Assembly (NCBI GenBank): GCA_022376515.1 | Contig: WTXI01000472.1 | Coordinates: 1-22,886 of the forward strand | From: Lactifluus volemus | Lineage: Eukaryota; Basidiomycota; Agaricomycetes; Russulales; Russulaceae | Direction: 5' to 3' | Length of the DNA stretch: 22,886 nt | In this document: positions 1 through 9,282 of the stretch, piece by piece | Numbering within the stretch: the stretch's first letter is position 1 | How the letters are laid out: each line of letters begins with the position of its first letter | Program-made: the position numbers and the translations under genes | Notes under the pieces: model-generated | What the model saw: the letters and a program-made list of their open reading frames with translations, nothing else | Databases searched by the model: none | What the model was told of the DNA's origin: nothing

Positions 1-483
1 TTCATTTCCACACACCCATCAGCATTTTTTCTTGTCACACCTATACAGGTTCCAACAAGCTCTAACAAGAGCTGACAAGTTGACAAGGGCCACAAGATAG
101 GTTACTGGTCAATTGTCGTGAGGGAATAAAAGCATTCTGAGAGCCTGACAGTGATTAATGCACTTGCCGGCGTGGGCATAATAACAGTCTAAGCCATCAT
201 ATCGCTTTCACTCAACCTCCGCCACGGGCACGATCCAGGTAAAAAAAAATTGATTCCCATCCCGTCATGAGCGACTGGTGATGATAATGATATATCTTTT
301 CGATGCACAGGGAATCCTCATTGGCGTTAAGTCCAAAAGGCTGTGCATGCCGAACCCGCACATGAAGATGCAGGTTGCCTTGAGTGGCCATTGTTGCTCC
401 AATGTGGCGAGCCACACGACCCGCAAGTCGATTGGGGCTGCGCACCGTGGCCACGGCATGAACAAGGTCTAGGAGAGCCTCTC
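1..483. other. Non-coding flank without a recognisable gene
   Basis: I see no convincing exon here. The short open frames in both orientations overlap one another and resemble no known protein. Two sequence features stand out. Five ACAAG words at 55-59, 65-69, 75-79, 83-87 and 92-96 are spaced 8-10 nt apart. A perfect inverted repeat begins at 467 and is listed separately. Confidence 0.4.
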
Positions 484-489
484 CTAGAC
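467..489. repeat. Perfect 10-bp inverted repeat with 3-nt loop
   Basis: The arm GTCTAGGAGA (467-476) is followed by the loop GCC and the exact reverse complement TCTCCTAGAC (480-489). The pairing continues outward with one mismatch. It lies just beyond the last coding-like segment on the minus strand, so it could be an RNA hairpin in a 3' region or a symmetric protein site. The sequence does not say which. Confidence 0.75.
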
Positions 490-1632
490 TTTGGTCGTCC
501 TCGAAATGGAGGCATGGAACTTGGCACAAAAAGGGTTCATGTTGGCACCTTGGGAGTTGGGATTGAAAGGGCTGGCATTGGCATACTGAGAATCGCCAAG
601 AACCAAGTCATTCATTTCACGCAGGCTGTCAGCATTCTCATTCGTCGACGCGACTTGATCGGTGATATAGTGGTGCACTATTTTCAAAGCGCTCTAAATT
701 ACCATTCTCAAGTACTTTTGAACACAGTTGGTGGCATCGTTAGACTGTACAATATGCAGGTTATTCAATTCCGAAAGGCATATAAGAGCCAAATTCAGCA
801 CGTACCCAATCCTTCAAGAGACCTAAATGAGTGGGAGGTTCCTCAAGTCCTTGCCTAACTTGATTCCTAATACTCTCCTTCTGCTTTCAAGTTGATAGGA
901 GCATCTCCCCGTAATGCAATCTCGCAAAACAGACAGGCTTGCATGGATATGGGTTAGATCAGGTTAATTCTTGGCAAAATAATGGACAAACTTCTGTCGC
1001 TTGCAGTACGATGCTGCCGTGAGCGGTGCCTGTAGGATGGACTCATATATGTCATCTTTGTTGGCCCTGATGATGACCAGAGTAACTGGCATATCAATCA
1101 ATGCATCAAGGGTCTGTGCGTTGTGGAGACCTGCAAGCGAAGATTCTAAAACGAATGTAAGATAATTAGAGAAAGAATAAAGAGCTAGTTGACCAGACGA
1201 TGCACCATCAGGAAAACATCAATCATTCTACTGAATGAACGCTCGCCAGAACCCGTCTCGAAAGTTGCCTCAACAGGAATATCGGACTGTGCTTGACACT
1301 TGACAGTGCACTGTCAAAACGACGCGCAGCAATATGACATCGATCGACATGCGATATCCGGCCTCAGCCTTGGAAGTATCAAGGCATGAAATAGAATGAG
1401 CTCCAGCAGCTGACATGTCTTTTACCATAAGATGGACATTGTTGCGCACGAAGCTGATGAGTTGTACCGTGGCATCAAAAGATAGACCACCAGATGCAGC
1501 ATCAGATTTCCCCTCAGCCTCGGTCTCAACCCTATCCTTTGTCGATACAGCGAAACCTGTAAAGTAACGTATACCGACTTCATGGAGGGTATACAAGTCA
1601 ATGCGCTCTAACGGCGGTGGCTGAGAGTCCAA
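484..1632 (-). pseudogene. Unrecognised, fragmented coding signal (possible decayed gene)
   Basis: Several minus-strand stretches read like real protein but do not join cleanly. At 1632-1322 an open segment starts LDSQPPPLERIDLYTLHEVG and ends RMSIDVILLR. At about 1130-970 there is a segment containing ALIDMPVTLVIIRANKDDIY and YCKRQKFVHYF. At 693-484 there is a segment containing ALKIVHHYITDQ and SLREMNDLVLGDSQYANASP, preceded in the same frame by LNNLHIVQSNDATNCVQKYL and then a TAG at 694-696. The only spliceable link after ...DVILLR would be a 37-nt intron, which is implausibly short. I do not recognise the family. It is either a gene with introns I mis-assigned or a pseudogene with nonsense changes. 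A transcript alignment would decide. Confidence 0.35.
1300..1317. repeat. Perfect 18-bp palindrome
   Basis: TTGACAGTG (1300-1308) is followed directly by its exact reverse complement CACTGTCAA (1309-1317) with no spacer. A related TTGACAC lies just upstream. A perfect dyad of this length suits a dimeric DNA-binding protein or a cruciform. It sits inside the unresolved coding region, so it may also be chance. Confidence 0.8.
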
Positions 1633-1844
1633 TGTGCGTCAACAACTACAAGTATCATATAGGGGCAGTACAAACTCGAATGGTTGTATCGATATCGTGA
1701 CGCCGCTTCTCGTCCTTATACGGGAAATCCAGCAATGTCCATGCTCATGCCACTGTCTTCGTCAAGTCAGGCTCGCGTCCGCGACCCGCGGTGGGCTTGC
1801 ACGCTCATTGCCATTATTTTCGGTTCCCAGCTGGTGTCGTTACC

Positions 1845-3030
1845 GCCGATGTCACATCCTGGCGCGCACAGCCCTCCGGTACGAGGACATCACGATACAC
1901 GGTGAGCGTATCGTAGACACCAGCGGCGACCTTGGTGAGCGACCACGTGCGTTCTATACCGAATTGCCCCAACCAGTCTTACTGCCAAGTGTCTTCCGCA
2001 CCACCAAGGCCGGAGCCCACAATGAGGGCGATCGTGTCATGAATAGGTGGAGAGGATGAAGTCCTCAGACGAGCGGTGGTCTCCAGCGCGGCCACCAATC
2101 CCGGGCCCATGCTTGATAATGGTGAAGTTGGGGTTAGCTGTGGGAGGAACGTCGAGGTTCTGGGCGTGAAGTAGCGCGTCACTGCGAGCGTATTGTGCAA
2201 AAGGCCCTCGGAAGATGGGAGGAGGGCGCCCGAGTTGACATGGGATAAGGCCGAGAGTTGTGGATGTGTTGAGGAAGCAAATGTGTGAGTAGGACGTCAT
2301 GGTGACCAAATTGAGAGCCAGGGAAGATTGATAAATGGGAAGAAAGAGAGGACCACCTGAAATCATTATCGTCTAGGGAGGAAGTGTGCATGGTGATGAA
2401 AGGGTGACTTACAGAAGCGCCAACAACAGCAAAAGGAGTAGATGGGTTCGTGGCTAAGAGAGATGCCGAATATCCAGATGGTCAAGCATGCAATGTAGGC
2501 CGCGGCGCGCAAAACCCAGTCGCGATCAGAACCGGGCACTTCCGGGCACTCCGGGGGGTCGGGTTTTGGAAACTTTGCTGCTCCGGCAAAAAATCTTCGT
2601 TGGACTCTTGTAAGATATGAACGGTCACGCAGCATCAGCTTTCGACCGCCCACGAACACCAAAGTTGGTGTCTGCACCATGCTGCTTCCCTCAACCACAA
2701 CATCGAGAGCAGGGTCGCCGCCGTCATCGCCACCATCGCTGCAGCTGGAGCCTGGGTGATGGTCGTTGTGTCCCGATAGAAGCAGATGCAGTCGGTGTTG
2801 ATGGCACAGTGGAACGGCGGTGGTAGCACGGTTTTCACTCTTGCTGCATATTCGGCAAACTGACAAAGTGGGTAGGGTGATCCATTTCGGATGGAAAAGG
2901 TGAAGAATATTGAGTAAGAGGACAAGAGGTCCATTGGGATGTCGAATAATGGTTCACTATCAGCCACGATAAGTTGTTTTGTATCATGGGGATGAAGGCA
3001 CAAGTACGTACTCAGGCAGCCAAGAGGCAA
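1845..3030 (-). pseudogene. Unrecognised, fragmented coding signal with a membrane-like segment
   Basis: Minus-strand open stretches run from about 3030 down to 1845. One piece (2866-2410) contains TPTLVFVGGRKLMLRDRSYL and then a hydrophobic stretch, VLRAAAYIACLTIWIFGISL, that could span a membrane. It ends near a GTAAGT donor at about 2412. A second piece (2200-1845) contains LLHNTLAVTRYFTPRTSTFL and HDTIALIVGSGLGG. A TAA (1979-1981) then interrupts it, yet the same frame continues as DWLGQFGIERTW and DTLTVYRDVLVPEGC. That readable continuation suggests either a stop inside a decayed gene or a short intron (GTAAGA donor just at the stop). I cannot name the product. It lies head to head with the WDR83 gene. 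Confidence 0.35.
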
Positions 3031-3170
3031 AATCAGGCTAGCTTCAGGAAAGAGTCAGTGGGAGATAAATCCTCTACTCGGACATGCATCTGACCCAGGT
3101 CACAGGACTTACAAGACATGAGCGGCTCCTTTCGAGCGTCACAACAGGCTTTCACAACAATCGCTGCCTC

Positions 3171-4400
3171 ATGGCACCCTCCCGAGGCCCTGAGCCTCTC
3201 GCGCGCGCTCTACACTGCACCCTCGAGAATCACAAGGGCCCTGTTCACGTCGCACGATACGCCAAAGGCACCGCAAAATATGTTCTCACCGGCGGTCAAG
3301 ACAGAGTCGTTCGTCTCTGGAATCCCAACCTAGGGACAGAGATCAAGGCCTATTCGGCGCACGGCTACGAAGTTCTATCAATCTCAGTGTAAGTTTTTAT
3401 CTTGCTACCGATTATGAGCGCATTCATGGTAACCTCCCTCCGATCTGCACATTCTTAGTGCACACGACAACTCAAAGTTCGTATCATCTGGCGGTGACCG
3501 ATCCGTCTTCCTTTGGGATGTGACCACCGGAAATACTATCCGCAGAATATCGGCCCACTTGACCAAAATTAATGTAGTAGAGTTCAATAGTGACGCCTCT
3601 GTGATAGCGAGCGGTAAGTCACGCCTACTGTATGGTTTTGTGCCGATGGTCACAACTGCTGTCAGGTTCCTACGACTCCACTGTCAAACTGTGGGATCTT
3701 CGGTGGGTCTAACCGTCCATACTTGCCCAAGTACCGCATGTGAAACCGCATATCAGTTCTCAGAATCGCCAACCAATACAAGCGCTCGAAGAGGCCCGAG
3801 ATTCTGTCCAGACGCTCTACATTGGACCTTCCAGAATCATGTCCGGCTCTGTTGATGGTCACGTCCGGACATACGACTTGCGAAAGGGTGAACTCCGTGC
3901 TGACTATATTGGGCGTACGTGCATCCGCATTCCTTAATCAAAGCCTTTTGCAATGTGGCATTCCTGCGTAGACCCTGTCACTTCCGTCGTGCCCACTCAA
4001 GACGAGTCGACATATCTGGTAATGACGCTGGATGGGCACGTTCGCCTCATGGACGCCATCACAGGAAAGTTGCTCAATGACTTTTCTGGCCATACCCACA
4101 CCTCATACCGCTGTCGTGCCTGTTTCGGATATGGCGAAGCAAGTGTCATTGCGGGAGATGAAAACGGTGCCATTTGGGCATGGGACCTTCTTGGTGTAAG
4201 CCGTTACCTTCTCTATGGTTATCGATGGATCTGAATAACTCTTGGCACAGGCCGAACCTCTCAAGCCATCCCCTCCGCCGAAGGTGCATCATAAAGTCGT
4301 AACATGGACGGAACATCACCCTGCGGAGGCCGGTGAATTACTTACTGCGAGTGCCGACGGCACTGTGAAGGTTTGGCGTTATCCAGCCTCTGGATCATGA
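3171..4400 (+). CDS. WDR83: WD40-repeat protein WDR83/MORG1 homologue
   Basis: Six exons (3171-3388, 3459-3613, 3666-3702, 3757-3914, 3972-4195, 4251-4400) join in frame into 313 residues, almost the length of human WDR83 (315). The product is a WD40 propeller throughout. Signature pieces line up in order with WDR83: RVVRLWNPNLGTEIKAYSAH, GGDRSVFLWDVTTGNTIRRI, YDSTVKLWDLR, QALEEARDSVQTL, SGSVDGHVRTYDLRKGEL, DGHVRLMDAITGKLL and a final DGTVKVWRYP. In animals WDR83 is a MAPK scaffold (MORG1) and a component of catalytic-step spliceosomes; a splicing role is the likelier one to hold in fungi. An in-frame ATG at 3084 would add 29 residues with no WD40 character, so I chose 3171. The gene converges on LSM2, with 111 bp between the stop codons. 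Confidence 0.93.
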
Positions 4401-4511
4401 TAGATGTTGGTGGCGTATATTGTGACAACGTTGGCATCGGTAAGAAAACCGGTGCAACACGAGATGATGGTGGACATAATGAATCGATACAGCTTTGAAG
4501 GCTATCTATAG

Positions 4512-5025
4512 TCACCGCTTGCCTTGCGTCGCAGCTTCTGTTAGCGATAGAATGGCAATCAGACATTTCTTTCTTCCGTTCATCGCGCACGGGAACTCAC
4601 CTCTTCGAGTTGCATCCTCCAGTAGTTGAGTGTCGACGTGTTCCGCGGGTAATTGCACATACCGCACAACGGATCCGCGGATGAAGCAGTTTTTTACTGC
4701 CATCTGGAAGGGGGGACTGAGTAAGTAAAAGATTCCAAGGTCAAATTGGATTGAGCACACCATGTGAGGATGCCTCGCCTGATCTGCCACTTCGATGGCA
4801 TCCAAACGAATATTCAAAAATCTACACAACACATGAACAAAAAAAGAAAGGTAGATAGGAGAGAATTTTTGTCGCTCTCACTGGTCGACGGATTTCAAGG
4901 TTCCCGTGATAGACAAGTCATTCTTGAGTTCGACCGTGACGCGTTGATCGGTAAGTGTCTTGAAACTGAGAATATCAGCTGGGAAAAGATCAACGTCTGT
5001 ATTTCGGAACCAAAGAACAGAACAT
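4512..5025 (-). CDS. LSM2: U6 snRNA-associated Sm-like protein LSm2
   Basis: LSm2 is a subunit of the LSm2-8 ring on U6 snRNA and of the LSm1-7 ring in mRNA decay. Exons 4882-4965, 4761-4821, 4601-4703 and 4512-4537 splice in frame. They give TVELKNDLSITGTLKSVDQ, FLNIRLDAIEV, HPHM|MAVKNCFIRGSVVRYVQL, PAEHVDTQLLEDATRR and the tail EAATQGKR. This follows human LSm2 almost residue for residue, including the Sm1 and Sm2 motifs (IRGSVVRYV). The first exon is the weak point. ATG at 5025 reads MFCS-FFKTL and gives exactly 95 residues, the human length, but needs a GG donor at 5011. ATG at 5030 with a GT donor at 5010 gives MVCSVLCFKTL (97 residues). Identity is certain; the first four to six residues are not. 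Confidence 0.92.
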
Positions 5026-5030
5026 ACCAT

Positions 5031-5350
5031 CGCGCGTCACTTCGAGTCCAGAGGCTGGAGGCTTTGCGTCCAGTCAAGAAACGCGGTTATGTAATCGCCG
5101 CGTCGAGAAGCACTCGCTAGCCCTGACATGGCCTGACACGGAAGGCCTAGTGAGTGGTACGGTAACATATAGCCTGACTGATTTATTACTTGTGTGGCAC
5201 GCCTTTTCCTTCGAGATATGCTATCAATCGAGTATTCTCTTGCAAAAAAATTATTTGTTGATATATGTATAGACTTGGTGCGACGCGTGTCGCGTTGTTT
5301 AGCGACGTCAATATCAAGCTATCAGCTAAAAAGAACGACATTTGTCTCTA
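5031..5350. other. Spacer between LSM2 start and the peptidase stop
   Basis: This 320-bp stretch must hold the LSM2 promoter and the peptidase 3' UTR, both on the minus strand. I see no conserved protein in any frame, no clear TATA box and no RNA gene. Confidence 0.5.
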
Positions 5351-7228
5351 TTACTCTAAACATTCTCCTTTATCGGTGACACCACATCTGCCGTAGTCGA
5401 ATCCAGCAGCGTGGAGGAGAGTGGCAAACTGTTAGCAGATTAGCCAACCCCACTTGTGCCAACAGACATGCATTGTGTCTCACCTGAACCTTCGCGATGC
5501 TCTTGAGTTGCTCGAAATCGTAACCAGTGCGTTCAGTGATATCGCCTATCATGGTTAAGTGTGGAAATTAAGTCAGTCATTGGTTGGCGACGCGGTCAAT
5601 ATAGATATAGTTCCCACCACTGTTATGATACATCGGATCGGCGATTAGCCCTGCACGTTCGTATACCTGGGTGGCGGGGAAGCCCCGCATATGGAAGGAC
5701 TACGATGTCATAGCTTGTCAGTCTTGGGCCAAGCATATAGTAACAAGCCAGAGACAAAGCGGGACTTGCCTGATGATCGCTACAGCATGCCTGTGACGTA
5801 TGCATCAGCTCGATTCTGGCACAACAGTAAGCAAAGGACAGACAGGCGTGGTTCCGACAGCCAATTCGGGGCTGTAGAGGCCGGAGATGTTTGCAACGAG
5901 CTGTGTCACCTCGGGCGTGCCAATCCTGTTGTTTGTAAAGTTCAGCGCGAGGCACCCGAGGTGTGCACACAAGACAAGACATACACAGGGAGACCGAGCT
6001 GCGGCGGTTCTCCTGGCACATGGTATGCGATCATATCGGCCTGCACCATGAGGGTCAAGTTTCTATTCTCCTTGCGCAGTTTCTCTACAGAGGTCCATCT
6101 ATCATCAAAAATGGAAATGACACGAAGAAAAAAGAGACGCACCAGCATAGTGTTGCGAACCTAATAAGCCCTGTTCCTCGCCAGCAAATGCAACAAGCTC
6201 GACGTTCGAATGGAAGGTAATGCCGAGGCGTTTGATCGTACGCGCGATAGCCAGGAGGCCCGTCGTACCAGAGCCGTCGTCATTACCACCGGGTGCCCGT
6301 GTGCTGCCAAACGAGCCGCGACTGTCGTAGTGCGCACTGATGAGCACCGAGTCATTGGTATCCCTCGTTGACGGGTAACGGCTGGTTTCATAAAACACGT
6401 CACATCACGCGACGGCTACGGTAGGAAAAAAAGGGGAAGGACGTACCAGATGACATTTGGCGCGAATCCAGGCAAGAACGACTGCAATTCGCAGCGGGCG
6501 CCGGTCTCCTGGAAGCGAACCTTTAACCACTCCGCTGCGACGCGCGCACCCGAAGAGAACGAGTGCCGAGACTCGATTCCGGACTTGCCGTCCTCGCCCG
6601 TGAGGAAGCGGACGTCGTTCCGCATCTGGGCCAGGGAGATGTTAGAGACGATCTTCGCTACATCTGGCTTGAATTTGAGAGACAAGAGTAGATCGCGGAC
6701 GCGGGCAATGGCTGACTCTGGAACGGGCAGGTGAGGAAATGGGTTCGAGGGGAGGACATAAACCCGCCAAGTGGGTGGGAGTATGTGAGACAGTTGCGAG
6801 ACATGTGAAGGGGAGAGCGCGAGAAGGGCAGAGGTAGAGGTATGATAGAGAAGCTGTTGTTTCTCGATAGGACTTGAGAGAGGCTGCTGGTTATCTGGGA
6901 AAGAGTCGTAGGCAGTGGTGTGAATGTCGGGAAGGGAACCCAGATACCCCTGAAGAGATTGCGGTGAGAAGGGATAATCTATCAGATAGTCTTCGAGCGC
7001 TGCCTGCTCCACCCATACGAATTGAGAGTCAGGGTGGATGGGCAAGGTGGGGACATCAGTTGTTAAAGCGAAGGAACTGAGACAGGATTGAGGAGGGGTA
7101 AATACACTCTGGGCACCATACGTTCCGAGGTAGTTCTGAGTGAGGCATTCATTAGAGGCGATCTCAGGATGATCATGTGGATAGATGACGAGGAATGTGA
7201 GTGTCTGTATCAGCTTGCCAATGATCAT
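5351..7228 (-). CDS. Secreted-type M28 family zinc aminopeptidase
   Basis: Eight exons (6447-7228, 6143-6381, 5985-6084, 5844-5925, 5770-5790, 5618-5699, 5484-5545, 5351-5428) join in frame into about 481 residues. The two-zinc site of family M28 is complete: His278 in SAHYDSR, Asp296 in GGNDDGSGT, the Glu329-Glu330 pair in AFAGEEQG, Asp357 in MVQADMIAY and His407 in ACCSDHQ. Downstream, GFPATQVYERAG and MYHNSGDITERTGYDF are typical of the family. The N-terminus (MIIGKLIQTLTFLVI) is hydrophobic and could be a signal or anchor, and about 250 residues precede the catalytic domain, so a propeptide is likely. Expected role: extracellular or vacuolar removal of N-terminal residues. His407 is encoded on a 21-nt microexon whose downstream intron is GC-AG. 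I chose the start because no ATG lies further upstream in this frame. Confidence 0.93.
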
Positions 7229-7347
7229 GGTGATGCTCGCGTGCAACACTGCGCGAACGAAACCTCGACAAGGGAATACTCAAAGGCAACCTTAGATAAT
7301 GTAAACGTAACGTTCTTCGCGATCGCTCGGTTACTTTACATCGCGTA

Positions 7348-9117
7348 CTAAATATCGAATCGGACAGTTTGCTCCCCTCCTCCACGTTCAATTTTCATAA
7401 GCCTTTTTGCAACACATGCGTAAAGAACGCGAATAGAACCGCCGCTTCTAATCGACGCCACACCCGCATCCCCCTTGGCACTGAGTACTTCTTTCACTTT
7501 GGCCAACGGAAGTGCGTAGCTCGGCGTGGCTTCCAGAAGTGCAAGTAGCAAATGCGCAGTCAGAACTTGCTGGCTAGTTGGCGATTGGGTTGAGGCTAAT
7601 GACGTGCTCGAGAGGGAGGACGCGATGGGTGAAGCGGGAAGGGGTTCTTGCGATGCTAAGGTTTGCAGGTGGGTGCTTAGAAAAAACCGGTCAGCTAATA
7701 CAGTTTAGCTGAGGTTGGTTTACCATACATCGTTTCCTTTGCGCGAGGAGTTCGGGACCCACCACTTCCGACTTTACTCCCCGGCATGATCAAATCACCC
7801 ACAGTAGCCCATATTTTTGCCTATAGGAAGATCAGAGACAAAAGAATGCAGACAGGTTCCATTGCCACATACAGTGATGCGCTCCACATCGCTTGTCACC
7901 CGAATCTTCTTTGCCGAGTGAGTTTGAGAAACTCGACTACTAGTTGAAGATGGTGCGATTCGGTCTGAATTCATGATAGGTGTACTTGGCTCGCTCGTAG
8001 TCGCAGGCTGGCCGTCAAGCTCGACGTTACTATCAGGTGCCTTCGTTGTGCGGTCAAAAGTATCCTCTAAGTCGATGGAATCTTCATGTTCTGGACATTC
8101 GGTCGTACCTTCCTCTTCTCTTAAGGGTGCATCAACGATAGGTGCAAATCGTGATGCTGTGAAGTTGAATGGAACAACTGGACTGGAAAATGATGGGGTC
8201 ACATTTCCGAGGTCAACGTCCTCGTCGACAAGTAACTCGTTTTTGAATTGAAGAGTCCTTCTGTCTCCGGGTGTTGTCCAAAAAGTGTTTTCTTGAGGAT
8301 CGGATACCGCTGAATCCGGGGGTGCGGGAGAGGCTGGGGGTTTCTCGTCGTCCTGAGCGACAGGGACAAAACGGTGATTCTGTAGGCTAGTTTCTGCAAC
8401 GGGTCAATTACAAACAACCGTCAGCTAGATCAGAGAACGCACTCGTTTGTTAAGTTGAGTAATCCTCGCCTGGAGGTCTTGAAGCTTTCTCTCCTCCTTA
8501 ACTACAAGAGATCTAGGTGATTGAGATTCCGATGTACTTGCTGATGTCTCCGTCTTGACCAAGCGGTGAGTTCAGTGACATGACAAGTCGCATGGACTCA
8601 CTTTTTTGAGACTATTGTTAAGTGAGTGGATTTCCTCCCGTAATTGATGCAGGTGCTCTAGCATAGCAACCACCTGTGAGCGGACGCGCGGCATGGGTCG
8701 TATCCCGGAACTAGTTGGAACTGATGTTCTGAAAAGTGGGTTACGAGAGTTGTAGTCTCACTAGCGATCAATGTATTTCAATGCAGCCTCTGCAAAGACC
8801 TCAGGCTCCGGCTCTTTCGATTGAATAGGTACATCTCTTCGCTGAGCAGAGGGGTGCTTCCGGAGAGGAGTTGCGCTGACAACCTCGACTCGAGTAACCT
8901 CTGTGGGAGGACCGACTTGGGTGGTGGGTGGTGGTATGACAGAGAAGAGACCGAGCTCTGCGGGATCAATATCACGAATAAGGTCACCTAGGGGAGTGGA
9001 GAGAAGAGAGCGGGTAAAGGGTGCGGGGTGGTTGGATGAAGTAATGACCGAAGCTGACGCTTTGACTGATTTCGTGGAGCTTGTTAAGCGGTCGATGTGA
9101 TCTGTCAATGAAGGCAT
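7348..9117 (-). CDS. Probable DASH/Dam1 complex subunit Spc34
   Basis: Six exons (8762-9117, 8602-8710, 8443-8553, 7873-8379, 7724-7820, 7348-7655) join in frame into about 495 residues. Near the N-terminus, PFTRSLLSTPLGDLIRDIDP and ELGLFSV match the Spc34 pattern of a phenylalanine-rich motif followed by LIRD and a glutamate/leucine-rich stretch. Exon 2 gives YIDRYSGIRPMPRVRSQVVA followed by a likely coiled coil (LEHLHQLREEIHSLNNSLKK), and exon 3 adds another (KLQDLQARITQLNKR). The middle, exon 4, is acidic and Ser/Pro-rich. The C-terminal part (AKIWATVGDLIMPG; LPLAKVKEVLSA; IRVLYACVAKRLMKIERG) is well formed, perhaps winged-helix-like, and is not in yeast Spc34. DASH couples kinetochores to microtubules. 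Family assignment rests on the N-terminal third; gene structure is firmer than the name. Confidence 0.55.
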
Positions 9118-9282
9118 GAGAAGCTGTCTTCGTCCGTGTTAGTGTCAAAGGGGTCGGTCTCACTTGTGGCGCCCGGGGGACCTTCGGAGACGGGAACGAA
9201 ACGAGTCCTTCAGACGACTCGATTGACCGCGTTTGCGCGCATATACTCACGGTTTCCCTCAAGGACTCACTCTCCTTTCTCA
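9118..9282. promoter_or_regulatory. 165-bp divergent promoter between Spc34 and DOCK genes
   Basis: The start codons of the minus-strand gene (9117) and the plus-strand gene (9283) are only 165 bp apart, so both 5' UTRs and promoters must share or overlap this segment. The DNA is GC-rich in the middle (GGCGCCCGGGGGACC near 9165-9182) and I see no TATA box. Co-regulation is possible but is inference only. Confidence 0.55.

Noticed and set aside
343..858. Plus-strand open frame of 171 codons
   Set aside because: It resembles no protein, is Gly/His-rich in a low-complexity way, and lies opposite the coding-like minus-strand segments.
1634..2059. Plus-strand open frame of 141 codons
   Set aside because: It is antisense to better coding-like minus-strand segments and has no recognisable domain.
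4764..5120. Plus-strand open frame of 118 codons
   Set aside because: It is the antisense shadow of the LSM2 exons.
6447..7228. GTG at 7249 as the peptidase start
   Set aside because: GTG initiation is not expected for a fungal nuclear gene; the in-frame ATG at 7228 is used instead.
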